From the NCBI RefSeq assembly GCF_949987535.1, contig NC_080078.1, forward strand, positions 46,526,207 to 46,590,206: a DNA stretch of 64,000 nt, read 5' to 3'. The stretch's first letter is position 1. Each line of letters begins with the position of its first letter. This DNA comes from Balaenoptera acutorostrata (lineage: Eukaryota; Chordata; Mammalia; Artiodactyla; Balaenopteridae). Shown here piece by piece: positions 33,585 through 44,620 of this stretch. The translations under genes were made by a program, and so were the position numbers. The notes below the pieces were generated by a model. That model ran no database searches. It was not told the DNA's origin and was given only the letters and a program-made list of their open reading frames with translations.

Positions 33585-34115
33585 AATTGTGGTAGGCAGG
33601 ACCATGCTTCTCTCCCCCGCCCCTACCCTGACTATAAAGATATCCTAATCCTTACAACCTGTGGATGTGTTACATCACTTGGCAACAGTGAATTCAGGTT
33701 GCAAATAGAATTAAGGCGGCCCATCAGCTGACTTTCAAATAGAGAGATGAGCCTGGATTAGCTAAATGGGCTCAATCTGATCACCTGAGGATGTAAGAAG
33801 AGGCCTGAGCCCAGGAACATGGCTGCCTCTAGGAGATGGGAACAGCCCTCAGTTACAACCAGCAAGAAAACAGGGACCTTGGTCCTACAACTTCAGGGAA
33901 TTGCATTCTGCCAATGACCCAAATGGACAGAAAACAGATTCTTCCATAGAAACTAGAGACTCCAGAAAGAAATGCAGCTGCTGACACCCTGATTTCAGCC
34001 TTAGTGAGAGCCCTTCCTGCCAGACTTCTGACCTACAGAGCTGTAAGGCCATCCATTTGTGCTGCTTTAACCAGTGAGTTTGTGGTACTCTATTACGGCA
34101 GCAACAGAAAACAAA
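33585..34115 (+). mobile_element. Near-complete MaLR (MLT1-type) solo LTR
   Basis: Best-preserved LTR in the window. 5' part 'tatcctaatccttacaacct', 'gtggatgtgttacatcactt'; middle 'gattagctaaatgggctcaa', 'tctgatcacctgaggatg'; 3' part 'gacttctgacctacagagct', then 'gtttgtggtactctattacg' and 'gcagcaacagaaaacaaata'. No internal region. Confidence 0.88.
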
Positions 34116-34425
34116 TACGGTAATCAAAATGCAAGTCTCTCCTCATCTTTAAACATTCTTCTTTGCACAGTTGCCTCCTAATCTGAGACCATCTTCTCTA
34201 TTTCTAGTCTTTTACTCAAATATAACCTTGAAATTATATTTCTCTGATGTCTTTTACATTTTATTCAGTATTAGCTGGAAATCTGACTCTCAAATCTCCA
34301 TCCGTTCGTTAAAAATTTTCTACCAACGAATATTTTGGCAGTTTTTAATCTTATGATATATTTTTGTTTACACCTTAAAAGACTGTTCTAACTCCCTATG
34401 CCAGGTTTGTAAAATGGACCAATAA
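34116..34425. other. Unassigned AT-rich sequence
   Basis: Nothing recognised. Confidence 0.4.
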
Positions 34426-34429
34426 ACCC

Positions 34430-34740
34430 GAAAAGTTGTACAACGTCAAGTAACCACAGAAATGTAAGTACAATGAGTTGTTTTGACCTGTCATAATGGC
34501 AAAAATTAAAAGATGTATATGATGAAGCGTTGATGAGTGTGATAAACCGTTAGAGAATATAAAGCATCTTATGGAAAGGCAATATGACAGTATTGATGAC
34601 AGAATTTTCATAAATGAAAATGTGACTTCCTTTTGACCTAAAGATATGCACAAAGATAAAGATGTCTATTCTGGTGTTTGAGATTGTGTAAAATTGGAAA
34701 CTGTGATAAATGGGCATAAAAGCAGATCAGAGGAATAATG
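34430..34740 (+). mobile_element. Ancient L1 ORF2 fragment
   Basis: Diverged sense L1: 'cctgtcataatggcaaaaat', 'gatgagtgtgataaaccg', 'gaaaggcaatatgacag', 'gtaaaattggaaactgtgat'. Frames are destroyed. Confidence 0.6.
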
Positions 34741-34959
34741 ATGGGAGGATCCGAGGAGTGAGAACCCTCAGCCCTTGTGTCTGAAAATGTGTGAATTGTT
34801 TTATCTTTTACGGAGAGAATCTGACGATGATCCCTAAAGTAATGTTAGAAGGAAACACAATTCCTAGGTTCTTTTCCAAGAGAAATCCAGGTCTACTTCT
34901 ACTTTTCAAAGCCAAAATGAACCCACAATGCTGTCAAACCCCAAAAGTTCAGGCAGCAG

Positions 34960-35400
34960 GTGAATAGTTTAGTCATGGAGCTGGCTGGTTAGTTATTTGG
35001 ATAATTGAATTTCAGCCATCGTGGGTAATGTAATCCAGTTTAATTTGCAAAAATGTCAGGCCTGGAGACAGATCAGAAGAAAAACATTTCGTGACGGCAG
35101 AAACGTCATTGGAGAGACTTGCTTTGTGTTATGAGCTGTCTGTAAGAACCAAGCCTTTCACAATATAAGCGCCTAGATTGAAAATATTTGATTAAGAACC
35201 TTGGCAATCTGGTGTGTGTCATTAATGTTAGTGTTACATAATGCATTTTGCTAATTTATTTATGAAATGTTTGATTTAGGAGCCCATTTGCCCCTTGTCA
35301 AAAGCACCTGGGAATGCCTTCATTTTCAATTTGTTTACCTGAATAATAATTTGATTTGGGTTTTCCCATTTGGTAAGTTTTTTCTGATCCCAGTAACATC
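34960..35400. promoter_or_regulatory. Candidate conserved non-coding element
   Basis: Unique block with CpG-containing words (tttcgtgacggcagaaacgt near 35085) and AT-rich homeodomain-like cores (tcattaatgttag near 35219, taatttatttatg near 35252). No repeat similarity. Conservation is inferred. Confidence 0.4.
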
Positions 35401-36955
35401 TCTAGCTAGACCACATGGTAGATTCCTATTATTCTGGAAATTTGGGGCTTCATTTCAAATATCAGATACAGCAAACGGCCCACCATTTGTCACCTTAAAC
35501 ATGCTGGCTTTGAAAAGGAGCCAAAAGCAAAAATTGTATTTATCTCTTTGGATCTATGGCCAGACACCTTTCTGCTTTTATGATCTTTTCTTAGTCTCAG
35601 TTGTGACCACTGCCTGTGTCCAGAAGGTTTGGGCATGACTCGTGGACTAGTGGGAGAGCCCAGCTGACATTTATTTGCTTGGAGTCTTCTGGAAGGAAAC
35701 TCACCATCAAAAAAGGGCTGTAGGAAGACTCTTGGATGATGTGGAAGGGGAGTAGACATCGTGAATAGAGATGGTGGCTGGGACTCAAATTTGGTTTGTT
35801 TCAGAGAGACCCACGGATACCTGGGTTCTAGATTCAGAGACTGAAACACTGGAACACAGTGGGGCACAAGCATCCCTACTGGGGGACCTTGCTAAGGTGC
35901 AATTAACTTGGTGCCCTTTGGGCAAGATTGCAGACAAGCAGTATTTAGTGGCTCAATGTCAGAGGGGAGTGGGACCTGGCAGGACAGCAGCAGTGCCTTT
36001 TGAGACTTTTGAGTACATACCAGAACACCCCCCAGCCGGAAGTCTCAGAAATACATGCAATAGATTTGCTGAAGTCTGAACGCAAGTTGACGGTCACCCC
36101 ATCATTATGATCCCCATCTGCACTCATGTGCTGGTGATGATTGTTTACACCTGGCTTTCACAATGAGCCCTGGATTTGGACTCTCCATTGAAACAATCCT
36201 TTTTCACTGGTTTGTTTTACCAGCACATCAATATGGCAGAATAGAGATGTGTGCAGTAGGAACCTTGCCGTGAATGTAACCACTGGATCTTTCTGACCCA
36301 GCAGAATCTGGCCACTGGAGTGCTCATCTGGTGTCCTCAAAGTCATCTCATTATACAATGGCATGTGTGAATTATTCCCTAGACGTCATAGGGAGGAGAT
36401 AAAAATAAATGGAGGAAATGATGATCTTTCATATAGAAGTTCAACTATATTAGAAAAATTCACCAGAACCTAGGGTCCAGTTGCCAATAGGTAGTAAAGT
36501 GACGAGTTATAACTGTAGACTCGAGACAGGTTTCCGAAAGTGACTCAATGAAAGTATCACCAATTCCAGATGCCTAGAGGCCTTTTAAATTTGCCCAAGG
36601 AATGCTCTGCATCTTGCATCCCTTCTCTACCTGTGTCCTCAGCCAAATCTGCTTTTCACAGTGCATTTCTTGTACTTGTCTTTCTTTCAACCTATGTTGG
36701 AACCTTGATAGTCACACAGTATCTATCTACACAGGTGGGGTCTCTGCAAGTGTGAGGACAGCCTGGTGAATTGTTAAGCCAGGCAAGGGCATAACCCAGA
36801 GTGCCCATCTTAATATCAGAGCAGCTATAGCCTGGGCCTCTTTGAGAATTACAAGCTGATTCTGAAGTCCTCAGGAACTTAAGTTCCTTACCTTAAGTCT
36901 TTGCCAAAGCATTTAGTGTGCTTAGGTTGTTCTACAGGTGGAGATAGAATACTAC
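35401..36955. other. Unassigned non-coding sequence
   Basis: The 123-codon ORF at 35267-35638 and the 127-codon minus ORF at 35490-35873 overlap each other and resemble no family I know. Confidence 0.4.
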
Positions 36956-36959
36956 TTCT

Positions 36960-37105
36960 TCTTGGGAAACACAACCTTAGATGAGCCTCTAATTATCCAA
37001 ATAATTCATTTCCCTTGGCCTCAGTCTTCCTATCTGGAGAATGCAGAAGACTGATTCTTCCTCCCAGAGTTTTTGTATGTGGTGCTTACATGAGATCAAA
37101 GATAC
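36960..37105 (+). repeat. Possible MIR fragment
   Basis: MIR-like 3' half: 'cctcagtcttcctatctgg', then 'gtgcttacatgagatcaaag'. Confidence 0.4.
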
Positions 37106-37382
37106 AGGACCCCAAGATTTCTCGCGTTGGGCCACTCACATTGTGTCCACGGGAGCTACCTACCCAAATTCGCTGGTTCTCAATGTAAGTGGGAAAGGGA
37201 ACCTGATCATTCACTCATGGGAGTCAGGTTTAATTTTAAGCACATGGATGGTATTGAGAACAAGCTGTACTTCCATAATGATCTAGATATAAAGTCTTCG
37301 TGGAGGAAGAGATGTCAGAGCCACAGACGCTACACGCACAGTTGAGGATGAGGGATGCCCGCCAGCTGGATCTGGCCTTAGA

Positions 37383-37560
37383 CCACTGTGAACCACCTGA
37401 GCTGCACTTTGGCATCAATCACCCAGGTGCTTTCACTTACTTCTGAGGCCAGGCCACCCTTCAGGCCAATTCCATTGGCATCTGTGGGATGGGACTCAGG
37501 CAACCCTGCTTTTAGAGCTTCTCAAGGGATTTGCATGTGGAGCCAAGGTGAGAACCACTG
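37383..37560. mobile_element. hAT-Charlie non-autonomous element (MER5-like)
   Basis: Ends are 'accactgtgaaccacctg' and 'ccaaggtgagaaccactg'; the body has 'cacccaggtgctttcac' and 'ggcatctgtgggatgggac'. Diverged. Confidence 0.55.
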
Positions 37561-37574
37561 TGCTGGTCCTTTTG

Positions 37575-37715
37575 CTTCTTCAAATGTGGTCTTCAGATCA
37601 GCAGCCTCAGCCTCTCCTGGGAGCTGGTTAGAAATGCAGGACCTTAGACTTACCCCAGACCTACTGAATCAGAATTGTATTTTAACACGATCCCCATGTA
37701 GTTCCTACTGTCCTT
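37575..37715. mobile_element. Second hAT-Charlie-like element
   Basis: 'caaatgtggtcttcagatca', 'gcagcctcagcctctcctgg', 'gttagaaatgcaggacctta', 'cctactgaatcagaattgt' match the common MER5B/MER58-like layout. Lies 15 bp from the first element. Confidence 0.6.
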
Positions 37716-38424
37716 TTGGACAATCTGGTAACAAGGCTTCTCAGAAGAAGGAAAAAAAGAGGGAAAAGAAGGCAATTTATATTTTTTTGCCTTAATGTGA
37801 TAAATTAAAGTGAAAATGACTCCTGTGTTATTACACACTAGTATATGTTTAAAAAAACTACTTAAATACTTAACATAAAATTTTAAGTTCAAAAGGCTAC
37901 CATCTGCAGGCAAAATGTGATTCAAAACTGTAGTCAAGACAATTGTCAAAGATAAATGGAAAGCATTGGGCTTTGTTTGGCTTAAGGATGCTCTTGAAAA
38001 CATCTCACATATGGATACAAGGTAGAAAAGAATTATGTTGTGATTTTTTTTTCTTTTTTTTTTTGGTTAAGGTCTGTATCTGTTGGGGGAGACATTACTT
38101 TTTCAAGAAGGAATTTAAAATGAGAGAGTTTGAATATAAAAGGGTGATTGAAAACAGTAAATGAAGGCTTTGCTGCTTATAGAAATACAAATACAGACAG
38201 AGGTGAACTGTATTTTCAAAGCAAAGGAAAATATTCACTCTGTTGGTGAGTGGAATTTACATAGATCTTGATCAAATATGCATCCCCATCCTAAGTCACA
38301 GCCTTGTGACATGGAGTGCTGGCTCTTTGAAAGAGCAGAAAAGAGAGGTCAGGAGCAGCTGAGAATGAGCACACAAAAAGATAAACACCCAGGTATGAGG
38401 AGGGCTAGGCTGGCAGGAGAAAAG
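37716..38424. other. Unassigned sequence with T-rich run
   Basis: A near-pure T run at 38045-38063 has no recognised element body next to it. No exon supported. Confidence 0.4.
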
Positions 38425-38580
38425 GCCTTTATGGAGCTCTTGTTGCTGGGCGCCAGGCTGGGTGCCCCATACACAAAGGGCGGCAGGCTGATGGGGTCTT
38501 CAGGGGTAAGCTCCTTGCCTGAGGAATAGACGTGGCTGTGAACCCAGATCTCTCTGCTTTCTCTGTGATGCCAGGTCATC
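38425..38580 (-). repeat. MIR-like relic, antisense
   Basis: Reverse MIR order: 'tttatggagctcttgttgct', 'gggcgccaggctgggtgcc', then 'gtgaacccagatctctctgc'. Confidence 0.5.
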
Positions 38581-39720
38581 TGGAAGTTCTCAAGGACCTC
38601 ATGAATGGTATCACTTTTTCACCTGAGGCCCAGGATCCATTTTGCCACCTTTTAGTGCTTTTCAAAGCATCAGGATGATATTTTATCCATTCTCTTCCCT
38701 TCTTCCCCTTCTTTCTTCTTACCTTGCTTGCCACTTCCTTGTTTTCTGGCTTCTTAAACTATAGACAGTCTTCTTTTAGAAATCAGCACTAGAAAAGCTG
38801 TTTCCTTATCACATCATTCGAGGATTCCCATCAATCCTTCGGTGAATATTTAAGGATAATTTTCCTGTAGGAAACATCTGTCAGCTTATCTGACAGCAAG
38901 AGAGACAATGTTTGCAAGATTCTTTCTGATGATACTGATGTTATCATAGCTGTGTTAAGATCCAACATCCCAATATTTTATTTACTTAGTGCGTCTACTG
39001 TCCCAGTGCTGTAACAATGAAGGTTCAGTTTGGTTTTACAGAAACTCCCTGACTCCAATGTCCTTGGCTAAAGGTCAAGGGCAATTTGTTCCTAGACTAT
39101 CAGTCTCTTTGGTTAAACTCCTCCAGCTGGTCTGGATTTACTAAACCTAACCTACATCTCTGTTCCTGCTCACGCACCTTGTCTGTGAACTGCCCACTTT
39201 CCCTGGAACTTGATCTGTGAGTTCTTTGAGGCCCGGTTAAAGCAGAGCTTCTCCACAGAGGATTTGTGTGTCCCTGCCTGTTCCCTGGGGTGCTGCCACT
39301 TTAAGTCAAATGATCTCTGGGGGGTTTCTTGGCCCACAGAGGTATTCCTGACACTGAAGCGTCCCAGCTGGGCGTGGTGCATATCATGGGGTCACCTCCT
39401 CTGGCCGGAATTGGCACATGCTTATCTCCCGAGCTACTGACTTTGGGCCAAGGCGTCGGCATCTGTTCATTAATGATAAACAGTGATCTGGAATTGTGGA
39501 GCATCTCAGAGCATAAGGTAGCAGCCTGTCAGTGTTGATTAGTAACGATATTTGGATTTATGATTTGTTCCTGGTTTTGGTGGAGGCCAGGGAGTGGGGT
39601 TGGGTTTCAGTGGTTAAGATTGCTCATGTAGCTAGAATGTGTCTATAAGAGATGCCCAGCTTGAACTGGTTTGCTGCTACCAAGGTGCTTTACCCACCTG
39701 CTCCTCCAGCCCCGCCACAA
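38581..39720. other. Unassigned sequence; possible conserved block at 39200-39560
   Basis: 39400-39560 contains 'ctgttcattaatgataaaca' and 'gttgattagtaacgat', homeodomain-like words in non-repeat sequence. Otherwise nothing recognised. Confidence 0.3.
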
Positions 39721-39723
39721 GTG

Positions 39724-39750
39724 TGCACACACACACACACACACACACAC
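39724..39750. repeat. (CA)n microsatellite
   Basis: About 13 uninterrupted CA units. Confidence 0.95.
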
Positions 39751-40239
39751 CAGTGCTTGTTAGAGATAAGGCTTTTCTATGAGAGCCAGCTATGGGAGGA
39801 CATAGGCACTGTGGCCTGTGGTCTCCTGATCCCTTTCCACGTACATATCTCTGCTGCCGCCCCTGTGCTGAGTTCTTTGTCAGCTATTCTGTGAGTATGA
39901 ACTGAACCTTGTGGGTCCTTCCAGCAGTGGAACACCTAAGGTGACGGATGTGTGGTACACACAGTGGGAGCGCCTATCAGGTTCCCCACGTCTCTTGGGG
40001 GAGACTCTGGGCCTTTCTCTGGAGCCCAGGCAGCTGGCCCAGGAAAAGCTCAGTGTTTTTCCTGGTTTGCTGCAAACACACAGGACTCTTCCTTTCACTC
40101 TGTTTCTGGGTTCTTCTGAGGACTCCTTCCTCCCAATCCAGGTCAGAGATGCATTATTTTATCCAGAATTGCTTTCTCGAGAGGGCACTTATTCAGTATA
40201 TGCAATCTTCTGAACCGCCAGAGACAAGAATCCTCAAAT
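39751..40239. other. Unassigned non-coding sequence
   Basis: Nothing recognised. Confidence 0.4.
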
Positions 40240-40449
40240 GTATATGTGTAATGCACACACATACAGACACCCAGAAATATGTGTGAGTACATACATATAC
40301 ACTTCTATGCATGTGTACATATACACATACTTTATACATGTCTATATTGTGTATATACACACGCACACAGAAATATATGTGTGTATACATATACATGTCT
40401 ATACATATGTGTATACATATACACATATTTTATACATGTCTATATGTGT

Positions 40450-40481
<32 letters not shown>
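40240..40481. repeat. Compound TA/CA/TG repeat block with ~98-bp internal duplication
   Basis: Degenerate alternating purine-pyrimidine tract ending in about 15 pure CA units (40450-40480). The word 'tttatacatgtctatat' recurs at 40331 and 40429, with similar flanks, giving a repeat period of about 98 bp. Tyr/His/Thr/Cys-rich ORFs here are artefacts. Confidence 0.9.
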
Positions 40482-40483
<2 letters not shown>

Positions 40484-40599
40484 GTAACCATGACTCTTTA
40501 ACCCACTGTAATCTGGCTTCTACACTGCTCATCCTTTAAACTTCGCTATTTTGAGGCTTTGTCCTCTCTTTCCTCCTGCTCTCTCTCTGCACCACATCA

Positions 40600-40799
40600 A
40601 ATGACTGCTTGGCCTGCTGCTGCCTGCAGGCCACATGTGGTCCACTGCCTGCCTCTATTGATAAAGATTTACAGGAAACACACCCAGTGGCTTCTGTGTT
40701 GTCAGTGGCCGAGTGGAACAGTTTCAACAGAGATCTGGTCCATGAAAGTCTAATAAGTTTACTATGTGCCCCTTTATAGAAGGCGTTTGCCGACCCCTG
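40600..40799. mobile_element. hAT-like non-autonomous element
   Basis: Contains 'gcctgcaggccacatgtggt', 'gataaagatttacaggaaac', 'cacacccagtggcttctgtg' and the terminal 'gtttgccgacccctg' end. Left end not resolved. Confidence 0.6.
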
Positions 40800-42040
40800 T
40801 GCTCATGTACCCACACCCCGTGACTCTGGTCGCCCCTTCGTGCAGGGATAAAAGGGCTCCAGTGTGCCTCATGCTTGCATTGTCCATCTTATCTTTTGGT
40901 GTCTGCTGTTGATTGAGATAACACGGTGTTTCCAGGGGGAGCAGGTCCTGGTTATTGTGAAAGTGCATTGAGCATCTCGAGGGAAATGATGCCTTGGACT
41001 GTCTCGTGTTGAGTGGATGTGTGTGAGTGGACCGCAGTGACACCCCACGGGTCCCTGTTAGGGATCCGTGAAGAACAGGAGGTTTTCCGATTATGGGTAA
41101 TAGAATTGCTGACCTGCCTGGGACTATCCCTACCCCTCCGACATCACAAAGCAAGGAAGCAAAACCACAGTGTCCTGGAGCCAAGCCAGGGAGTGCGTGA
41201 ATGCGGCTGCCTCCTGGCCAGGCTTGGAGACACTGGTAGAGACCTGCTTCCTCAGCACAAGCAGCCGTGAAGTCAGCAGTGGCCAGTCTGCTGGTGGCAG
41301 CTGGAGAGGAGCTCAGTCTAGTGCAGCCACTGCTTCTCTTCTGGGGGGACCACAGAGTGGGGAGCCCTGGCCATAAATCGTGCTGCCTTCAGGACAGAGG
41401 GCAGGGCTGGAGAACTTGGGTTGCCCAAACCAGGGATCTGTTCTGGGAGCTTGGGTGTCAAGAGGGCTTAGTCCAATCACTGGCCGGGTGGATTAGCAGG
41501 GATGTGGATAAGCTTCCCCTACTCAGGTAAGTCCCCCTTCAAGCTCTCAGAGGACCTGGGTTTGAATCAATTGTCAGACATCCAGGGAAAGTCAGAACGC
41601 AGAGTCACTGGAGGTGAGGGGTTTGGGGACCACGTTTCTAAAGGATTCTGAAGAGTCATGAGGCTGAACCCCAGAACTGAGCTAGCATCAGCCAGGAAAG
41701 CAGGCGGTGAGCAAGGTTGCATTGCACTGATTCTCCCACGGTCAACCCGAGCGAGGCTTGCACGACTCCCTTCTGAGGCCGTGGCATCTCATTTACCCAC
41801 ATCTGTGGTCCTCATATACCTTGAGCCTCCTGACCTGGGGCCATACCCAGGACACACGGCAGACCCAGCAAGTGGTTGCCTGAGTTGCCTCTCCTGGTGC
41901 AGACTTGTGCTGGGGCCCTGTCTGCTCACACATCCGAGTGATACTGAGCTCAGCTCAGCACATGTGTTCTTTCCTGCCTTCCTCCCCACGTGGGCTCACG
42001 GCGCCACCTGACTTCCAGTCACAAGGTTTGGCCACCGCTC
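40800..42040. other. Unassigned non-coding sequence
   Basis: GC-moderate unique sequence with many short overlapping ORFs on both strands, none recognisable. Confidence 0.4.
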
Positions 42041-42044
42041 CTCA

Positions 42045-42575
42045 CAGACTGCACCCAAATGGCAACTGAATCCTATCCTTTTAGCCATTCACTCAGGGTC
42101 CCATCATCTCTCACCTGTGTCATCGCTAAATTACCCATCTCATCAGGTCAGCCCTCTTCCACCTCACCATGAATGCTTTTCTCTCCAGGGTGCAGTCCAT
42201 TCTTTTTAGTGTGGCTGCAAGCTTCTTCCTGTTCTGCCCTTGTTGAAACTCAAAACCTCATTTCCAGACTCACACTCATTCACTCTTAGCCCGTACACAT
42301 GCTTTCTTCACACCCTGGTTCTCTTGGAGGTAAGCCCTGTCCTCTTCATCGCTGTACCTGGCTGTATCCACTGGACCCTCACAGGACTGTCCCACACTGG
42401 GCTCAGGTGCCTGGCGTCTCTCAGTCACACTGAGCCTCATTGGTTTGGTCCCCCTTAGACCCCGCGGAGCTGGAATGTAAGCTCCACTTGGGCAGGCATC
42501 TTAGCTCTATTGGTGAGTAAATTCCCTCTGTATAGAGCTGTTCATGTAGTGGGTGCTCAGTGAATTTGCAGAAGG
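42045..42575 (+). mobile_element. LINE L2 fragment
   Basis: Sense L2 3' region: 'tcaggtcagccctcttccac', 'ctggaatgtaagctccactt', 'gggcaggcatcttagctcta', 'gtgggtgctcagtgaatttg'. Confidence 0.65.
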
Positions 42576-42756
42576 CATGCCTTTGAGGGGCTCTCTGTAA
42601 CCCACTGCAGTTCCTAACAACCTTTCCTACCAGTACGTTTTCTCTCCGTTCAAACTAAATCCATCTGCTGCAAAGCAAGCACGTTTCCTTATCTGGGTTG
42701 TTGATGGAGCTGGCAAACCAGTTCGACTCCCTTTGCCATAAAGAACAGCAACCTGG

Positions 42757-43045
42757 GCTTCCCTGGTGGCGCAGCGGTTGAGAATCTGCCTGCCAATGCA
42801 GGGGACACGGGTTCGAGCCCTGGTCTGGGAAGATCCCACATGCCGCGGAGCAACTAGGCCCGTGAGCCACAACTACTGAGCCTGCACATCTGGAGCCTGT
42901 GCTCCGCAACAAGAGAGGCCGCGATAGCGAGAGGCCCACGCACCGCGATGAAGAGTGGCCCCCGCTTGCCGCAACTAGAGAAAGCCCTCGCACAGAAACG
43001 AAGACCCAACACAGCCAAAAGTAAATAAAAAAAAAAAAAAAAAAA
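42757..43045 (+). mobile_element. Short-form (CHR-2-like) SINE with target-site duplication
   Basis: Sense SINE. A-box-like tggcgcagcgg at 42766-42776, B-box-like ggttcgagccc at 42810-42820, then a short body and about 20 A. A perfect 16-bp duplication, aagaacagcaacctgg, lies at 42741-42756 and 43046-43061. The intact target repeats and pure A tail suggest it is among the younger copies. Confidence 0.95.
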
Positions 43046-43061
43046 AAGAACAGCAACCTGG

Positions 43062-43910
43062 ATTCAAAGGTGTCGTGAGTCCTTGCAATTTTCTCGGCTT
43101 AGTCTGAGTCATTTTGATTTCTTGACTATTTCTTCAGAAACCTTTTTCTATTTTCATAGATTAGCCTGGAAAAGGCCCACATCAGGTAAGCAGTTTCTGA
43201 TGTTTACAAAACAGCACAGGGTTTGGTCTTTTGGCTTCCAAAACCTACAGTGTTCTTGAAAGCACCTTGACAGCAATGCCTGGCGCTCAAGTGGGTTCGC
43301 AGTGTGCTTTGGTCTGGGACAGTCTGTGAACCTGAACGCCTGCGACTTTGGATCTGTTTCTAATGGTCGTCATCAGGGAGGAAAGTGGCTTCCTGCCCCT
43401 GATGGGTGGAAAGCTCTTTGTTGGCAAAGGCATCCATTTAAGATTTGTCCTCTCAGTGCTGGCTCGGGACCAGGACCCTTGGTCCCCTGAGGGAGGATTG
43501 TCCTCAGAAATGTCAAGACTGGGAAAGAGATGGCAACATTTCATCCCCTTTCTCCGCCCTGCCATCCTCCTGGCTGTGCCCACGAATGGGAGGATGTGGA
43601 CGGGGGTGAGGGGGGGTGAGGAGGGCAGGGCGCTACTCCAGGACAAAGTGCCCCCTTGAAACACAGCATCCAGGACTTGGAGTGCCCCAAGAAGGGGGCC
43701 CTGAGCTACCTTCTTCCACCTTGTTGGTCTCAGGTGGCATCGGGATAGATGCACTCGGGCTTCACCCCTGAGGAACATACAGGCTGGATATCCAAGGGTC
43801 CTGGTCCAAGACCGTGGATTGCCAAGAGAGAGAAAATTAGAGGACCATCCCTCGTTTGCAGTATGCATTTACTCATTATGTGATGAATTTTGTTTAAAAG
43901 TAAAAAATGG
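43062..43910. other. Unassigned non-coding sequence with a 193-codon minus-strand ORF
   Basis: The minus ORF at 43287-43868 is the longest outside repeats but shows no domain, signal peptide or family resemblance. Its composition follows local GC content and a plus-strand ORF overlaps it. Probably chance. Confidence 0.35.
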
Positions 43911-44231
43911 GCACTTCCTTGGTGGCGCAGTGGTTAGGAATCTGCCTGCCAGTGCAGGGGACATGGGTTCGAGCCCTGGTCTGGAAAGATCCCACGTGCC
44001 GCAGAGCAGCTAAGCCCATGCGCCACAACTACTGAGCTGCGCTCTAGAGCCTGCGAGTCACAACTACTGAGCCTGCGTGCCACAACTACTGAAGCCTGTG
44101 CGCCTAGAGCCAGTGCTCTGCAACAAGAGAAGCCACCACAATGAGAAGCCCGCGCACTGCTACGAAGAGTAGCCCCCGCTCGCCGCAAATAGAGAAAGCC
44201 CGCGTGCAGCAACGAAGACCCAATCCAGCTA

Positions 44232-44262
<31 letters not shown>

Positions 44263-44272
44263 ATTTATTAAA
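43911..44272 (+). mobile_element. Long-form CHR-type SINE
   Basis: Sense SINE with A-box and B-box (ggttcgagccc at 43967-43977), a body with repeated 'cacaactactgagc' units, and a (TAAA)n tail of about nine units. No clean target duplication could be identified, because the flanks are A-rich. Confidence 0.92.
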
Positions 44273-44299
44273 AAATAAAAATTAAAAACAAACGTGAGC

Positions 44300-44620
44300 T
44301 TTCAAAGTCGCTGGGATATGCCACCACTCAGATAGCAAAGTATGATATTCTCTTTTATGGTGAACATGGATGCTAGTGTTACATATGTTTATTAGCATAA
44401 TGCGCTATTTTACCAGCATGTCAGAGTCTACTGGGAACAAAAATGGAACTTTATTCCAGTATGAACGTTTCACCATGCCCTGCAGAAAGCCTCCCATTCT
44501 GGGCTCAGAAGAAACACTGAAAGTTTGGAGTTTAATGTTGACCTAATGGTATGCCATGGTTGCTATGGAAATTATGATATTGTTTATTATTGAATGACAA
44601 GCAGCAATAAATCCAGAAAA
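44300..44620. promoter_or_regulatory. Candidate conserved element with RFX X-box
   Basis: Unique sequence with 'agcataatgcgctattttac' near 44393 and a closely matching X-box at 44559-44572 overlapping an octamer-like atggaaat. Confidence 0.42.
44559..44572 (+). promoter_or_regulatory. RFX X-box-like motif
   Basis: gttgctatggaaat differs from the classic X-box GTTGCYATGGAAAC only at the final base. It is preceded by ccatg so that ccatggttgctatgg forms a near-palindrome. RFX factors bind such sites in promoters and enhancers of ciliary and neural genes; occupancy here is not shown. Confidence 0.5.

Noticed and set aside
35267..35638. 123-codon plus-strand ORF
   Set aside because: Overlaps a CNE-like block and another ORF on the opposite strand; composition is not protein-like and no family is recognised.
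40193..40539. Cys/Tyr/His-rich ORFs on both strands
   Set aside because: Direct translation of CA/TA/TG repeats.
42757..42830. tRNA-like head with A-box and B-box as a tRNA gene
   Set aside because: It is the 5' part of a SINE with target duplication and poly-A tail; the same applies to the other seven SINEs.
43287..43868. 193-codon minus-strand ORF, longest outside repeats
   Set aside because: No recognisable domain or family; overlapping plus-strand ORF; GC-moderate sequence makes a chance ORF of this length plausible in 64 kb. A protein search and conservation of frame would decide.
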